Shown: positions 11,557 to 24,232, counted from the stretch's first letter. The stretch: DNA of 64,000 nt from Notospermus geniculatus (GCA_002633025.1 NMRB01001433.1:37532-101531), one strand, 5' to 3'. Translations and numbers: made by a program. The notes: generated from the sequence alone by a model not told the origin.

Positions 11557-11780
11557 CCCGACAGGGCGGCGCTGCGAGCGTTTGTACCGAAGACGTTAAA
11601 ACAGAGCAAAGCCATGCTATGACATCGCGTCACAACGTTCTTGACGCAGTGCAACAGAGACGAAATGACGTCCTTGACGCAGCGCAACAGAGACGAAATG
11701 ACGTCCTTGACGCAGCGCAAGAGGGAAGAAACGTCGAAAATGCAGGTACAGCCGCTGACAGCGCCTCCTAGTGGCAGTAG
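11557..11780 (+). mobile_element. Family M1 foldback element, copy 1
   Basis: Left end TCCCGACAGGGCGGCGCTGC, right end CAGCGCCTCCTAGTGGCAGTAG. The subterminal arms GGCGGCGCTGCGAGCG and (reverse complement of the right end) GGAGGCGCTGTCAGCGG are imperfect inverted repeats. The interior holds three tandem units of about 33-36 bp built on GACGTCCTTGACGCAGCGCA. No open transposase frame is present, and frames through it are repeat artefacts. It is typical of non-autonomous DNA transposons; the superfamily is unknown. Confidence 0.75.
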
Positions 11781-12888
11781 TTTGCAAAAGAAGAAGCACA
11801 CTTTATTTCGTCAACATTCCAATACAAACGAATAATGTAAATGAGGCAAATTTCACTTCACCTTGGATGCATAACAGATAACGTCTACGTAGAAAGACGC
11901 ATGTGCATAACCTGTAAAACCATATCTTCGTCAATCTATAAAGTTTTTTTTTCCTCAGAATGCACGAACAATTTCAAACATTGGTGATTATTGCTTTGTA
12001 TGAATTATCTACGAAATAATTCCAATTCATGAATTGGTTTCGTTTGACAATGCATTGATGGCATACAACGTGCATAGCGAGCACACCTTTGAAATGTAAT
12101 GTTACGTTGAAACCAATCAAGTGGATTCCCTGATTCCAGTCACTGAAACGTGTACACCAGTGCATTGCATTACACTGGTTTAATTGTCTAGATAGATTGG
12201 TATCGATTTCTTAAACCGAATTAAAATAGAAGATTTGTCATTCAGTGCCATGAATTATTTACAGTAAGACCCGAGGTGAATGAATTGCTTTGTGTCTCGA
12301 CACAGTTATACTATTTTTTAAAGGGTTGAAATTGGTAAATTGTAGATAAAATATATTTATTGTAAAAACTGCTTGTGAATCATGGCTCGGGAGATGTGGC
12401 GTTCGTGAAAGAGCACGAAGCCTGGGGTAAAGTAGGCTTACGCCCTTACGGTATGGTGTTCATCATGTTATAACGTTATCATGTCAAGACGGGCGTTAAC
12501 AACATTCAAAGGATTGTTTAGCAATGTTGTTTTGTTAGATGCCTGTTACAACAGCCTCCTCCAGTAACATGTGTTATATTTACAGTCCCCTTGGTTCGCA
12601 TCCACAGGTTAAAATATCTACATATTCATTAAACAAATACAATGTACAAATACCTCAAAATATGCCAATGTAGCATTATTGGATTTGCCGGGGTGGGAGT
12701 TTGGAGTTTGCCTTGTTTTTCTTCAAGGGCAAAGAATGACACTCCAGCTGATGCCATTGGTAAATAAACACAAATGATAATCGAGGGAATAATGATATTT
12801 TTAGCGAATTATTGAATTTTAGGGAGTGGTGTAAAAACTGACATGGGGAGGAGTCTTTTTGGGATATACTTCATTTTTGACAAATTAG
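11781..12888. other. Intronic DNA, nothing recognised
   Basis: AT-rich sequence with no recognised gene or repeat. Confidence 0.45.
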
Positions 12889-13308
12889 CTTCTCGTTTCT
12901 CACGCTGATTGGTTGCTGAACTTCTCGGTTGTCATGCTGATTGGTCGCTGAGCTTGTCGGTTGTCACGCTGATTGGTCGCTGAACTTCTCGGTTATCACG
13001 CTGATTGGTCGCTGAGCTTCTCGTTTCTCACGCTGATTGGTCGCTGAACTTCTCGGTTATCACGCTGATTGGTCGCTGAGCTTGTCGGTTGTCACGCTGA
13101 TTGGTCGCTGAGCTTGTCGGTTATCACGCTGATTGGTCGCTGAACTTGTCGGTTGTCACGCTGATTGGTCGCTGAACTTATCGGTTGTCATGCTGATTGG
13201 TCGCTGAACTTCTGCTGTGTGCTCAGGCTGATTGGTCACTGAACTTTTCGGCACCTCGCTGATTGGCCACTCAACTTCTCGGGTTCACGCTGATTGGTTG
13301 CTGAGCTC
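12889..13308 (+). repeat. 32-bp minisatellite, about 13 copies
   Basis: Units follow the pattern CACGCTGATTGGTCGCTGAR followed by CTTSTCGGTTGT. Each unit includes CTGATTGG, an inverted CCAAT box, so the array is a dense row of potential NF-Y sites about one every three helical turns. Units alternate between variants (CTTCTC/CTTGTC, GTTGTC/GTTATC), implying higher-order spread. The last units are degenerate. Confidence 0.92.
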
Positions 13309-14351
13309 ATGGTTGAAGACCTTTGAACTCTCCCTTTCTAATGTATATCGTCTGCGTGCGTATAATCGAGGTATAGTTGGTATATGTAATAACGCCGTGT
13401 GTCACGACATAAGAAGTATTCATTTCCATATACATTTGGATTCGAGTTTTTTTATCACGCTTGGTTAGTGCATTACAAGATTAGATTTGTAAGTCGTCCA
13501 CGTACTTTCATGTTATGCTGCACACCCACACAGATATAAGGGATCGGGTTCTCCAACAGGGAGTTGTCAATGTCACAGTTGAACGTCATTATATAACAAG
13601 AGAGACCACTTCACTCGTCTTCAGTGTTTAATGCACTTGATGACAGCCATAGAAAACTTTCCATTGATTTATTTCTCTGCACTCACATTGCTCTCAGCAA
13701 ACCCAGGTACCATCCTATTCATCAAATCAAATGTCTAAATATGCGTCCATTTTGAAATCACTCACATATATGTGTTTAATAGCATTTCAAATGAAGTGAA
13801 GTACCTCCACACACGAACATGATGTAGAGACTATACGTACGGAGTGAAAAAAGGGAATAGGTCTTCATATGTTAGCGAAAACAACTTGTTTATTTCACAC
13901 TCTGGACCGTCGTCCATTACACTAACGACTTTCTTTGTTCAACCAACGCCAGGCTACCAGAAGATGAGCCGAGTTTGCCGTCGGTACTTTCGGAGGTAAA
14001 TTGCTCACAAGGGAATCGTAATTTGTCTTTCATATTATTTTCGCAAGGTTAACATGTCATATACTTTCCCCTGTGTTCACTGTACGTAGACGGAGGTGGA
14101 ACAAAGGCTAGGACATGTAGACTTCACTTCCATCGAAATGATGAGGCTGATTTTCTCTGATGATGTATGTATAGGATTGTCTTCAGTGCTATTACTGTAG
14201 TTTCGGCTTTAAGACAACTTGCCGACATATCTTATTTGGCGTCCCCCAATACGCCATTGCTGGGAATATGTCAGATCTTTGAGCAGTGAAAATAGGCAAT
14301 CTCTGAGTCATCCAAATAAGGCATATTAAACGAATGTTGACAACATGGTCC
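13309..14351. other. Intronic DNA, nothing recognised
   Basis: No recognised gene or repeat; short chance frames only. Confidence 0.45.
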
Positions 14352-14559
14352 CCAATGGGAGACTTTCCTGCCGTTAGAGGCCGCCTGTTAGCAAGTCCTA
14401 GAACGTTACAAAATTTGACGTCACAGACGTAAGCCATTGCGTCCACGTCATTATGGATGACGTCATGGCGTGCATCTCGTCCCTGTGACGTCAAATTCCA
14501 TGACGTTCCAGGACTACTAACTGGTGGTGCCGTCTAACGGCGGTAAAGTCTCCCATTGG
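14352..14559. mobile_element. Family M2 foldback element rich in CRE palindromes
   Basis: Long imperfect inverted repeats start CCAATGGGAGACTTTCCTGC on the left, and CCAATGGGAGACTTTACCGC when the right end is read in reverse complement. The arms extend about 75 bp, into AATTTGACGTCAC. Three perfect TGACGTCA palindromes lie at 14416-14423, 14458-14465 and 14486-14493. A second copy begins at 63961 and is cut by the window edge, confirming that this is a dispersed element. Confidence 0.78.
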
Positions 14560-15605
14560 AAGGAGAACAGACTCTCGATGATCGTTGGCCTACTCTTGAC
14601 AAAGAAAACACTTCACCCACGAAGGACCATGACATATATAGGCCTAGAGATTATATGAATGATAAAACAAAAGGAAGCACAACAAAGCCGTGTCAGCAAC
14701 TATCTCGATTTTTTATTGATTTCCGTGCGATCGAAGTACTGTTATAGAATCTCTCCCTGCATCGCGCGTGACTCTTTGATGTTTAAAAATATACTAGAGG
14801 CATATATCAAGATTCCAGAGAGATTATTGAGATTTTTTTCTCCCGTTCTTTCAGAAGATGTCGTCGACCCTGTACGGTGCGTGGGAAGGCGCTGACTTTC
14901 ACCATATCCAATATTTCACAGGATGATTCTTGTCTTTGCTAATAATGCCTTGAAAGACGCCCAGCTCTTGATTCCAGATTCCATTACTTGTACTCAAACA
15001 GATTTGAAGAGCTAGGACACTTACAGAACAATATCCCTCGCAATCATGTATTGCGCTATTTGGAAAGAGATCTTTTGGTATTTTCTCCAATGTAACTTGT
15101 GACCTCCTCGAGCACCTGAGCAGACGACACAGCTTCTTTTCGTGGGTAATAAAGAGTGAGATTTACATAAATCCGATGGAAGAGGCTACTTCTGATGGCG
15201 ATTAGAGGCCGCGCGGGAAACGAGGTTGAACTGTCCAGTATGTAATTAGAGACGTCCCGCTTTAACACCTTTACGTTAACGAAAACGTTTCGTGGATGAC
15301 GTCATTGCTTACCGGTACGTTAATAAGCCGTCTCCTTTCGAAGGTTAGTTTTGTAACCAACATTCCGACATTGCAACACAGGAACATCCCGACTTTGGGT
15401 GACCGGGCTACTGTTCGAGGGAATACAACTCCTATTACACCGGGTCATGTAGTTTAAACTATTCAAATAATGCATCCTATTGAATGAGCACCTCAGACAG
15501 CCACAGGAGGAATGCAACCATTCCATCGGAGTTCACATTTGGCGTCTCATTATATATCATACATAATATCGTACTATTCAGTTGGTATTGTTCCCTTACC
15601 CCCAG
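14560..15605. other. Intronic DNA, nothing recognised
   Basis: Several short chance frames on both strands, none with a recognisable motif. The stretch ends where the 4.6-kb duplication begins. Confidence 0.4.
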
Positions 15606-17717
15606 TAAATGAGCGCCAGACCCTCTCAGTACATGCCATGCACCAGAATGTAGGCCTAACTCCAACACGGATGACAGGTCAAAAGGCACACGCGAACGTA
15701 GTCATCATCGTAATTCTATCTAAACCTCCCTACCAAACACAAAAGAAGCACCAATTGACTGTGATTGATACCCTATACTGATGTCTTTTTCACGGTCGTC
15801 ACTTCGACAAAATTGCCCCAATATTACTAACAGACTCTCAATCGCCAGCGGAGTTTTCATAAAGCAGTAAATTTTCTACCTTTTACTGTACGATTTAGTT
15901 CTCACATTTCACAGGGTAGGCGGCGTTTTTCTTGCCAAGACATCAAAGGTGTGAAACGTAATAATATGATGATGGTACTTGGATAGGAAACGTACGATAA
16001 AAAGACTCGAAAAACGTTTGTTTGATATCTGCCTGTGGATCTCGACGACTTTAGGGCTGCTGGAATCTGATTTCTCAATCACACGAACGACTCGTTCGTT
16101 AATCACTTAATAAATCGTTTAATTCGAGGGATTACCCTAATCCCTTTTCCCGAATCCATTGTTTTTAAACAATCAATAGGCCAGATTTGCCTGGGTCACA
16201 GTGAACTTCAGACCCCTAGTAAATGTACGGGCGTTGGTGTGTTTAGCGTATTCACGTTGTACGCTACGATGAAGAGACCGCGGGCAATTTGATCCTAAAA
16301 CTATTTCAAAACACACAAAAAGCTAAATCTAAAAACGTCAAAATTTCACCTTATTGAGTCATTTTATCGATATTTCATTCAATGTTGTTTTAAACCCTAG
16401 GCAACCCTTCCATCAATGACAACATTACCTTTTTACATCTGCGTTGAAATGTACAGCACATAAAGTAAACACGGCGTGGGGATGAGTCTCAATAGCCCTC
16501 ATCATTGTATTAATGTTTCACTAGGTTTTCATACGAAACTGTTGACTCCCAGGTAACCTCAGGGATCAACCAGAACATTATCAAATAAATCACCTCTTAA
16601 TGTGAGAATCCAATTCCTATAGGTTTCCAATAACGAGCTGAAAACTACCTCAAACATTGTGTGATAATCTACCTCTTCTTTGATCTCATTGTTTCATCTC
16701 TTGAACCTTTTGTTTTGTTGGCTGACACCCTAGATTTGAAACTATATCCATAAAGTTTTACTTTGGTAGGTCATGTTTGTCTTTTATGTGGATGCACGCA
16801 ATGGCGGCCGAAAATGCCGCAGACAACAACAACTTGATTGGTGGAGATAAAATGTCGCACACTCTTTTGACCAATCATATAGCTGCGTTTTGGTAACGTA
16901 CCTTATCCTAGACTACCCCGTCCTATCAGCTCAGCACAGGGCTCCGAAGCGACCCACCTCTCCTAGCGACCTCCCTTTGTCTGGGGTGAGAGACGGAGCG
17001 AGCACTAGGCCCCCTGATTGCCTCAGGATGCTTTCCTCTCAGCCCGGTTCATAAGTAAAGAATGTTTAATTGAATATCTTGACAAAATGCTTTAATGATA
17101 TCTCCAACAATAGTTTCATTAGCCATTATTTACCCGTGAAAACCCCATTAGCGAGTTTTCCTAATCTCCTGGAAGGGGAACAAAGATATTTAACAATAAA
17201 CTGAGACAAACATGTCAGATTTTATTCATTATTTTAGCAGCCGAAGGATCTTGCTAATGCATCAGCGTTCACTTTGCAGAATGGAGGGCTTTTTGCTTCA
17301 GATATAAGAATCCACATTCCATCGCCCGATATCACATCATTGTTTCTGCCTGTTTAGCCCGGCCGCGAACCAGGCGCAGCAGACTCCGTCAGTGGTGGCA
17401 AATGAAAGCCTGAAAATGGCCATCCTTGCTCGCATCGTCGAGGTTACAAGGCCCAGGAGAGGCCCTGTTGATAGCTATTGGTTTATCGATTTCTATGGAT
17501 ACTTTAAAATGGCCAAAAAGCAGGTTTTCATAATGCGCCCCCTACAGGCCAAATGTTTAATTTAGCAGTTCATGCTTCAGATTGGCCTCATGCCGAGCTT
17601 TTTGTTGTCGTGATTCACAACTATAACCTGCTAATGGAATGTGGCAGAGCCCGCGGATTATTCTAACTGGTGAGAGAGGAAAAGCAGAACATTGTAACGG
17701 CATGAAACGACCGTTGA

Positions 17718-17860
17718 TATCGCCACTTGGAGGCGCTGTGAGCGGTTGTACCTTTCGATGTCTCGTCCGTGTTGCACTGCGTCAAGGACGTCGTGACGCG
17801 ACGTCATTACGTTGCTTTGCAAGTACGCTACGGCCGCTCGCAGCGCCGCCCTGTCGGGAT
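17718..17860 (-). mobile_element. Family M1 foldback element, copy 2
   Basis: Minus-strand copy running from CGCCACTTGGAGGCGCTGTG to CGCAGCGCCGCCCTGTCGGG. Only one interior repeat is left (CTGCGTCAAGGACGTCGTGA). It was duplicated together with its surroundings, and its partner is at 22384-22480. Confidence 0.75.
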
Positions 17861-19288
17861 AAAAAGTTATGCGGGTTCCTGATTTGATAGGCCCATACTC
17901 TCCTTCATATTTGTGTTGGTAATGTCACCCAGAGTCTCGACAGTTCCAACGAAACCACCGCTTCTCACAAACACCAAACCCGCCATAAACTCGGCTGACA
18001 ACCCTCTTCCGTGTTGAAGTAATATGTAATGATGTGATGATGTACGTACAACTGTTCTGCTCCACTGAGTTATCTACAGGGCGTTCATCATTTTTATGCC
18101 CTCAATGTCGCGGGCTCACTCACTTTACTGCACCTCGCTTAGTGAAGATATATAGTGTCTTATTCCGCTGCTGTGGATGGGTGTTTACTCAATGATGTAT
18201 GAAGGGAAAGAAAAATGTCTTTTACTGTGGTGGTGAGAGGAATCAATGGTGTTTCGTCTTGTGTAGAAGTCGAAGACAGCCTCGGCCGTCCTCAAAACGT
18301 CCCAGTCAAAACTGTTGGTTGAGTATGGCGACCCTGGCGATACGTTACTGAAGTAAGTGCCGAGTTTGGCGTCATCTTTCGGAATCTTCGCCGTGTGCCA
18401 CGTTGAAAAGACGCAGTAAAAATGATTCTCAACCCTGGGAATTTCTGTAAATATTTTGTTTTGGTTCCAAGCCACTTCTGCGTGAATTGAATTAATAAAA
18501 ACAAAAGATTTGATCTCAACTGAGAGCCTGCTGCCTGCTCGTTCTCATTTTTCCTCCCAATACCTCTATGCCTCCATTGATGCTGACGTATTAATCCTTT
18601 ATTCGTGTCAAGTTGGTGAAGAGAAGCTGAAATTCGAGGCGATGGAGTCGTGTTTTGAAGCTGCTGAACCGCCTGGTGAATCTGTTTGAAGGTTAGTCGT
18701 GGTATAGAAACTCCACCTTCTGCCTCAGTAATCATGGAGTAGCGATGTCAAGGCTGCAGCAGCCACCTCTCATGACGAGCTTTGACTGCTTTGAGCTGGT
18801 TCCCACTCGCTCAATCTCTCTTTTATTCATTCCGTGTGTTTCACCTGACGAATGCTCCCAGCGTGACATCAAATGGCTATGCCGTATTTTGAGATCCTTT
18901 CATTCTGTTTTCATTGTTTTGTGAAGTGCAGTTTTAGAAGTTGCATTCTTGAATAAGCTGTTTCTTGGTGGTACAGCACGCATCAACGGGAACGTCTTGC
19001 CTATACATGTACTTCTTAACGAATTCTCAGCCCTCCTGGGTTCTATCCTTCTTCAGCATAACATGCCTTGACTTTCTCAAAATACCCTCCATCAAATTAC
19101 AGGCAGAGGTCTTCTCCAGCTCTAAGTCGACACAACGGTCACCCAAAGTAGGCCTACTGGCCATGCTTAAAGTTGCTAAAATTCCAGCTCGTAGGTCAAC
19201 ATGCCGGCCACTAGGCCAAGGAAAGCTTCTCTGTGGCTGGCGGGTTAAGCAGGGTTCATTGGCACACGAAATTGGTCCGATTCAGGAG

Positions 19289-19389
19289 CCATGTTCCCGA
19301 AGCCATTGTTAGGTTAACGATGTCTTTAAAACTGGGAAAATGCATAGCGTACCGACATCGTTAACCTAACGACGGCTTCGGGAACATGG
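19289..19389. mobile_element. Foldback element, ~101 bp (left-unit copy)
   Basis: CCATGTTCCCGAAGCC followed by GTTAGGTTAACGATGTC is repeated in reverse complement (GACATCGTTAACCTAAC, then GGCTTCGGGAACATGG) with arms of about 37 bp and a loop of about 27 bp. The duplicated partner is at 24132-24232. It is probably a small non-autonomous transposon, and the arms would form a strong RNA hairpin if transcribed. Confidence 0.75.
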
Positions 19390-20052
19390 GTCCAGGTCCG
19401 TAAAAAATATGGACTTCAGCGTGGTCGTATCCGGAAAACTAGGGGCAAACGGACCCCGCTTTAGGCCGTGCCATGACTGGGGTAGAGTCCATTTTGATAT
19501 TAGAAGCACATTTTATTGCCGATGGATTCGACTAACCGTGAGTCCAAGTGTAGGCAAGTGACGATTTCACCTCGTGTCCACGTCTCACACAAAGAGGTCG
19601 TGATTCGGGTTCAACCAATGAGCTCCACCTCCTCATGAATGACAAAATATTTGACCACTCTGATAGTCTTCTTTCTAGACCTGACCTTCCTTTTTCTTGT
19701 CTCCCAGACCTCATTAGGTATTGCTCTCATGATGCGTCTGTTCGGTTCTTCTTACCCTCAGCGCTGTGTTAGTCATGAGAAACCCAAAAAGGTGACGAAT
19801 GGAACCTGTCAGTATCTCATGAGTGATTCACAGCAAATGGCCAACCCAGGTGGTGATTTTGTATGTATGTCTGGTCAGACTTGTTGAGAGGCAGACAATG
19901 AATCAGTGAACATTTGGTCCATTTCCCATGACGGTTTCGAGTGGAAGAGATACCGAGTTGTCCTTCAATGGAACTGACCAGCCGTTGGACTAGCGGAGAA
20001 AGTTGTGGGAATGGAAGTTCTCAATACAAGCCCATGCACTGTCAATGTTATG

Positions 20053-20141
20053 GCCAGCGGGACCAAGTCTTCTACCAGCGGGACCAAGTCTTCTACCAGC
20101 GGGACCAAGTCTTCTGCCAGCGAGACCAAGTCTTCTGCCAG
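20053..20141 (+). repeat. 21-bp minisatellite at duplication junction
   Basis: Four units of CCAGCGGGACCAAGTCTTCT plus one base. The array ends at 20141, two bases before the second 4.6-kb unit begins. The same repeat occurs at 24901-24980 and once at 25659-25680, each time at a duplication boundary. Confidence 0.9.
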
Positions 20142-22383
20142 CAGAGCGCCAGACCCTCACAATAAATGTCATACACCAGATTGCAACTCCAACACAGGTG
20201 ACACGTCAAAAGGCACACGCGAACGTAGTCATCATCGTAATTCTATCTAAACCTCCCTACCAAACACAAAAGAAGCACCAATTGACTGTGATTGATACCC
20301 TATACTGATGTCTTTTTCACGATCGTCACTTCGACAAAATTGCCCCAATATTACTAACAGACTCTCAATCGCCAGAGGAGTTTTCATAAAGCAGTAAATT
20401 TTCTACCTTTTACTGTACGATTTAGTTCTCAGGTTTCACAGGGTAGGCGGCGTTTTTCTTGCCAAGACATCAAAGGTGTGAAACGTAATAATATGATGAT
20501 GGTACTTGGATGGGAAACGTACGATAAAAAGACTCGAAAAACGTTTGTTTGATATCTGCCTGTGGATCTCGACGACTTTAGGGCTGCTGGAATCTGATTT
20601 CTCAATCACACGAACGACTCGTCGTCGTTCGTTAATCACTTAATAAATCCTTTTAATCGAGGGATTACCCTTAATCCCTTTTCCCGAATCCATTGTTTTT
20701 AAACATTAGGCAAGATTTGCCTGGGTCACAGTGAACTTCTGACCCCTTGTAAATGTACGGGCGTTGGTGTGTTAGCGTATTCACGTTGTACGCTACGAAG
20801 AAGAGACCCGCGGGGAATTTTATCCTAAAACTATTTCAAAACATACAAAAAGCTAAATCTAAAAACGTCAAAATTTCACCTTATTGAGTCATTTTATCGA
20901 TATTTCATTCAATGTTGTTTTAAACCCTAGGCAACCCTTCCATCAATGACAACATTACCTTTTTACATCTGCGTTGAAATGTACAGCACATAAAGTAAAC
21001 ACGGCGTGGGGATGAGTCTCAATAGCCCTCATCATTGTATTAATGTTTCACTAGGTTTTCATACCAAACTGTTGACTCCCAGTAACCTCAGGGATCAACC
21101 AGAACATTATCAAATAAATCACCTCTTAATGTGAGAATCCAATTCCTATAGGTTTCCAATAACGAGCTGAAAACTACCTCAAACATCGTGTGATAATCTA
21201 CCTCTTCTTTGATCTCATTGTTTCATCTCTTGAACCTTTTGTTTTGTTGGCTGACACCCTAGATTTGAAACTATATCCATAAAGTTTTACTTTGGTCGGG
21301 CATGTTTGTCTTTTATGTGGATGCACGCAATGGCGGCCGAGAATGCCGCAGACAACAACAGCCTGATTGGCGGAGATAAAAATGTCGCACACTCTTTTGA
21401 CCAATCATATAGCTGCGTTTTGGTGGCTTGTCCTAACCTAGCCTACCCCATCCCATCAGCTCAGCACAGGGCTCCGAAACGACCTACCTCTCCTAGCGAC
21501 CTCCCTTTGTCTGGGGTGACAGACGGAGCTAGCACTAGGCCCCCTGATTGCCTCAGGATGCTTGCCTCTCAGCCCGGTTCATAAGTAAAGAGTGTTTAAT
21601 TGAATATCTTGACAAAATGCTTTAGTGATATCTCCAACAATAGTTTCATTAGCCATTATTTACCCGTGAAAACCCCATTAGCGAGTTTTCCTAATCTCCT
21701 GGAAGGGGAACAAAGATATTTAACAATAAACTGAGACAAATATGTCAGATTTTATTCATTATTTTAGCAGCCGAAGGATCTTGCTAATGCATCAGCGTTC
21801 ACTTTAGAGAATTGAGGGCTTTTTGCTTCAGATATAAGAATCCACATTCCATCGCCCGATATCACATCATTGTTTCTGCCTGTTTAGCCCTGGCCGCGTA
21901 CCAGGCGCAGCAGACTCCGTCAGTGCCGGTGTGAACAGGTGTGAAGGGAAAGAATGTCCTTGGAAAAACTGTCCGGGGAACAAAAGATCCTATTGTTACA
22001 TTCTAATCTCTGACAATTGGTTTCTATACCCATGCCGCTTAATCCGTCATTCAACAATAGAAGTGGACACTTTTTACAAGGGGACACTATTTACTGCTAC
22101 ACCGGGCGTCAGTGTTGGCCAATCAGTGAAAGCCTGAAAACGGCCATCCTTGCTCTCATCGTCGAGGTTACAAGACCCAGGAGAGGCCCTGTGGATAGCG
22201 CCCCCTACAGGCCAATTGTTTAATTTAGCAGTTCATGCTTCAGATTGGCCTCATGCCGAGCTTTTTGTTGTCGTGATTCATAACTATAACCTGCTAATGG
22301 AATGTGGCAGAGCCCGCGGATTATTCTAGCTGGTGAGAGAGGAAAAGCAGAACATTGTAACGGCATGAAACGACCGTTGATAT

Positions 22384-22480
22384 CGCCACTGGGAGGCGCT
22401 GTGAGCGGTTATACCTTGTTGCACTGCGTCAGTGACGCCGTAACACGACGTCATTGCGTCACCCTGTTGTTGGGATAAAT
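22384..22480 (-). mobile_element. Family M1 foldback element, copy 3 (truncated)
   Basis: Duplicate of the element at 17718-17860. It retains CGCCACTGGGAGGCGCTGTG but has lost most of the other subterminal arm; only CCCTGTTGTTGGGATAAA remains. Confidence 0.6.
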
Positions 22481-23717
22481 ATTTATCGCGGCCGTTCCTG
22501 ATAGCCCACCCATGTCCTCCTACTTCATATTTGTGTTGGTAATGTCACCCAGAGTCTCGACAGTTCCAACGAAACCACCGCTTCTCACAAACACCAAACC
22601 CGCCATAAACTCGGCTGACAACCCTCTTCGGTGTTGAAGTAATATGTAATGATGTGATGATGTACGTACAACCGTTCTGCCCGACTGAGTTATCTACAGG
22701 GCGTTCATCATTTTTATGCCCTCAATGTCGCGGGCTCACTCACTTTACTGCACCTCGCTTAGTGAAGATATATAGTGTCTTATTCCGCTGCTGTGGATGG
22801 GTGTTTACTCAATGATGTATGAAGGGAATGAAAAATGTCTTTTACTGTGGTGGTGAAAGGAATCAATGGTGTTTCGTCTTGTGTAGAAGTCGAAGACAGC
22901 CTCGGCCGTCCTCAAAACGTCCCAGTCAAAACTGTTGGTTGAGTATGGCGGCGATCCTGGCGGTACGTTACTGAAGTAAGTGCCGAGTTTGGCGTCATCT
23001 TACGGAATCTTCGCCGTGTGCCGCGTTGAAAGGACGCAGTAAAAATGATTCTCAACCCTGGGAATTTCTGTAAATATTTTGTTTTGGTTCCAAGTCACTT
23101 CTGCGTGAATTGAATTAATAAAAACAAAAGATCTGATCTCAACTGAGAGCCTGCTGCCTGTTCGTACTCATTTTTCATCCGAATACCTCTATGCCTCCAT
23201 TGATGCTGACGTAATCCTTTATTCGTGTCAAGTTGGTGAAGAGAAGCTGAAATTCGAGGCAATGGAGTCGTGTTTTGAAGCTGCTGAACCGCCTGGTGAA
23301 TCTGTTTGAAGGTTAGTCGTGGTATAGAAACTCCACCTTCTGCCTCAGTAATCATGGAGTAGCGATGTCAAGGCTGTAGCAGCCACCTCTCATGACGAGC
23401 TTTGACTGCTTTGAGCTGGTTCCCACTCGCTCAATCTCTCTTTTATTCATTCCGTGTGTTTCACCTGACGAATGCTCCCAGCGTGACATCAAATGGCTAC
23501 GCTGTATTTTGAGATCCTTTCATTCTGTTTCATTGTTTTGTGAAGTGCAGTTTCAGAAGTTGCATTCTTGAATAAGCTGTTTCTTGGTGGTAAGCACGCA
23601 TCAAAGAGAACGTCTTGCCTGTGTTTCTTAACGAATTCTCAGCCCTCCGGTGTCTATCCTTAACTTTCTCAAAATACCCTCCATCAAATTACAGGCAGAG
23701 GTCTTCTCCATCTCTAA

Positions 23718-23962
23718 AGGGCTCCGCACACTAGCGATTTTTTCGAGCGATTTTGTAGGCGACCGGCCTTGCGACCACAGAAGCGACTGAACATTTTTCA
23801 GATTTTTTAGTTTTTGTTGACTTGTTTGCGACAAATGCTTCTTTGGAAGATCAGTGATGTCGTGGATGACAGCATTGGTCGACCGCAAAGGTAATTACGG
23901 CAGGCGACGTAGTAGTCGCATCGGTAGTCGCCCCCATTTTAGTCGCCAGTGTGCGGAGCCCT
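23718..23962. mobile_element. Family M3 245-bp inverted-repeat element, copy 1
   Basis: Starts AGGGCTCCGCACACTAGCGA and ends in the near reverse complement TCGCCAGTGTGCGGAGCCCT, giving terminal repeats of about 20 bp. The matching element at 52255-52499 is also 245 bp long. The centre contains a second palindrome around GATCAGTGATGTCGTGGATG. No coding capacity is seen. The target duplication is unclear here; the superfamily is unknown. Confidence 0.85.
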
Positions 23963-24131
23963 TCTTTAGTCGACACAACGGTCACCCAAAGTAGGCCTAC
24001 TGGCCATGCTTAAAGTTGCTAAAATTCCAGCTCGTAGGCCAACATGCCGACCACTAGGCCAAGGAGAGCTTCTCTGTGGCTGGCGGGTTAAGCAGGGTTC
24101 ATTGGCACACGGAATTGGTCCGATTCAGGAG

Positions 24132-24232
24132 CCATGTTCCCGAAGCCATCGTTAGGTTAACGATGTCTTTAAAACTGGGAAAGTGCATAGCGTACCGACA
24201 TCGTTAACCTAACGACGGCTTCGGGAACATGG
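24132..24232. mobile_element. Foldback element, ~101 bp (right-unit copy)
   Basis: Partner of 19289-19389 within the right 4.8-kb duplicate, nearly identical including both arms. Confidence 0.75.

Larger units (their letters stand above)
15606..20143. repeat. Tandem duplication 2, left unit (~4.5 kb)
   Basis: The unit starts at GAGCGCCAGACCCTC and ends in the 21-bp minisatellite just before the same GAGCGCCAGACCCTC at 20144, where the right unit begins. Long near-identical blocks are shared, for example 15720-17390 with 20250-21920. Compared with the right unit it lacks about 205 bases (21927-22129) and the 245-bp element at 23718-23962, and has about 60 extra bases near 17476-17540. The longest minus-strand frame (18292-18735) is broken in the partner copy, so I do not regard it as coding. 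Confidence 0.93.

Noticed and set aside
11388-11771. 127-codon frame with repeated DVLDAAQQRRN
   Set aside because: It runs through the internal repeats of a family M1 foldback element; other copies lack the frame.
12889-13308. CRISPR-like array of 32-bp repeats
   Set aside because: Units are directly adjacent without unique spacers, and the DNA is clearly animal. It is a minisatellite.
18292-18735. 147-codon minus-strand frame
   Set aside because: The duplicate at about 23000-23355 carries the same DNA but the frame is broken there, and no protein motif is recognisable.
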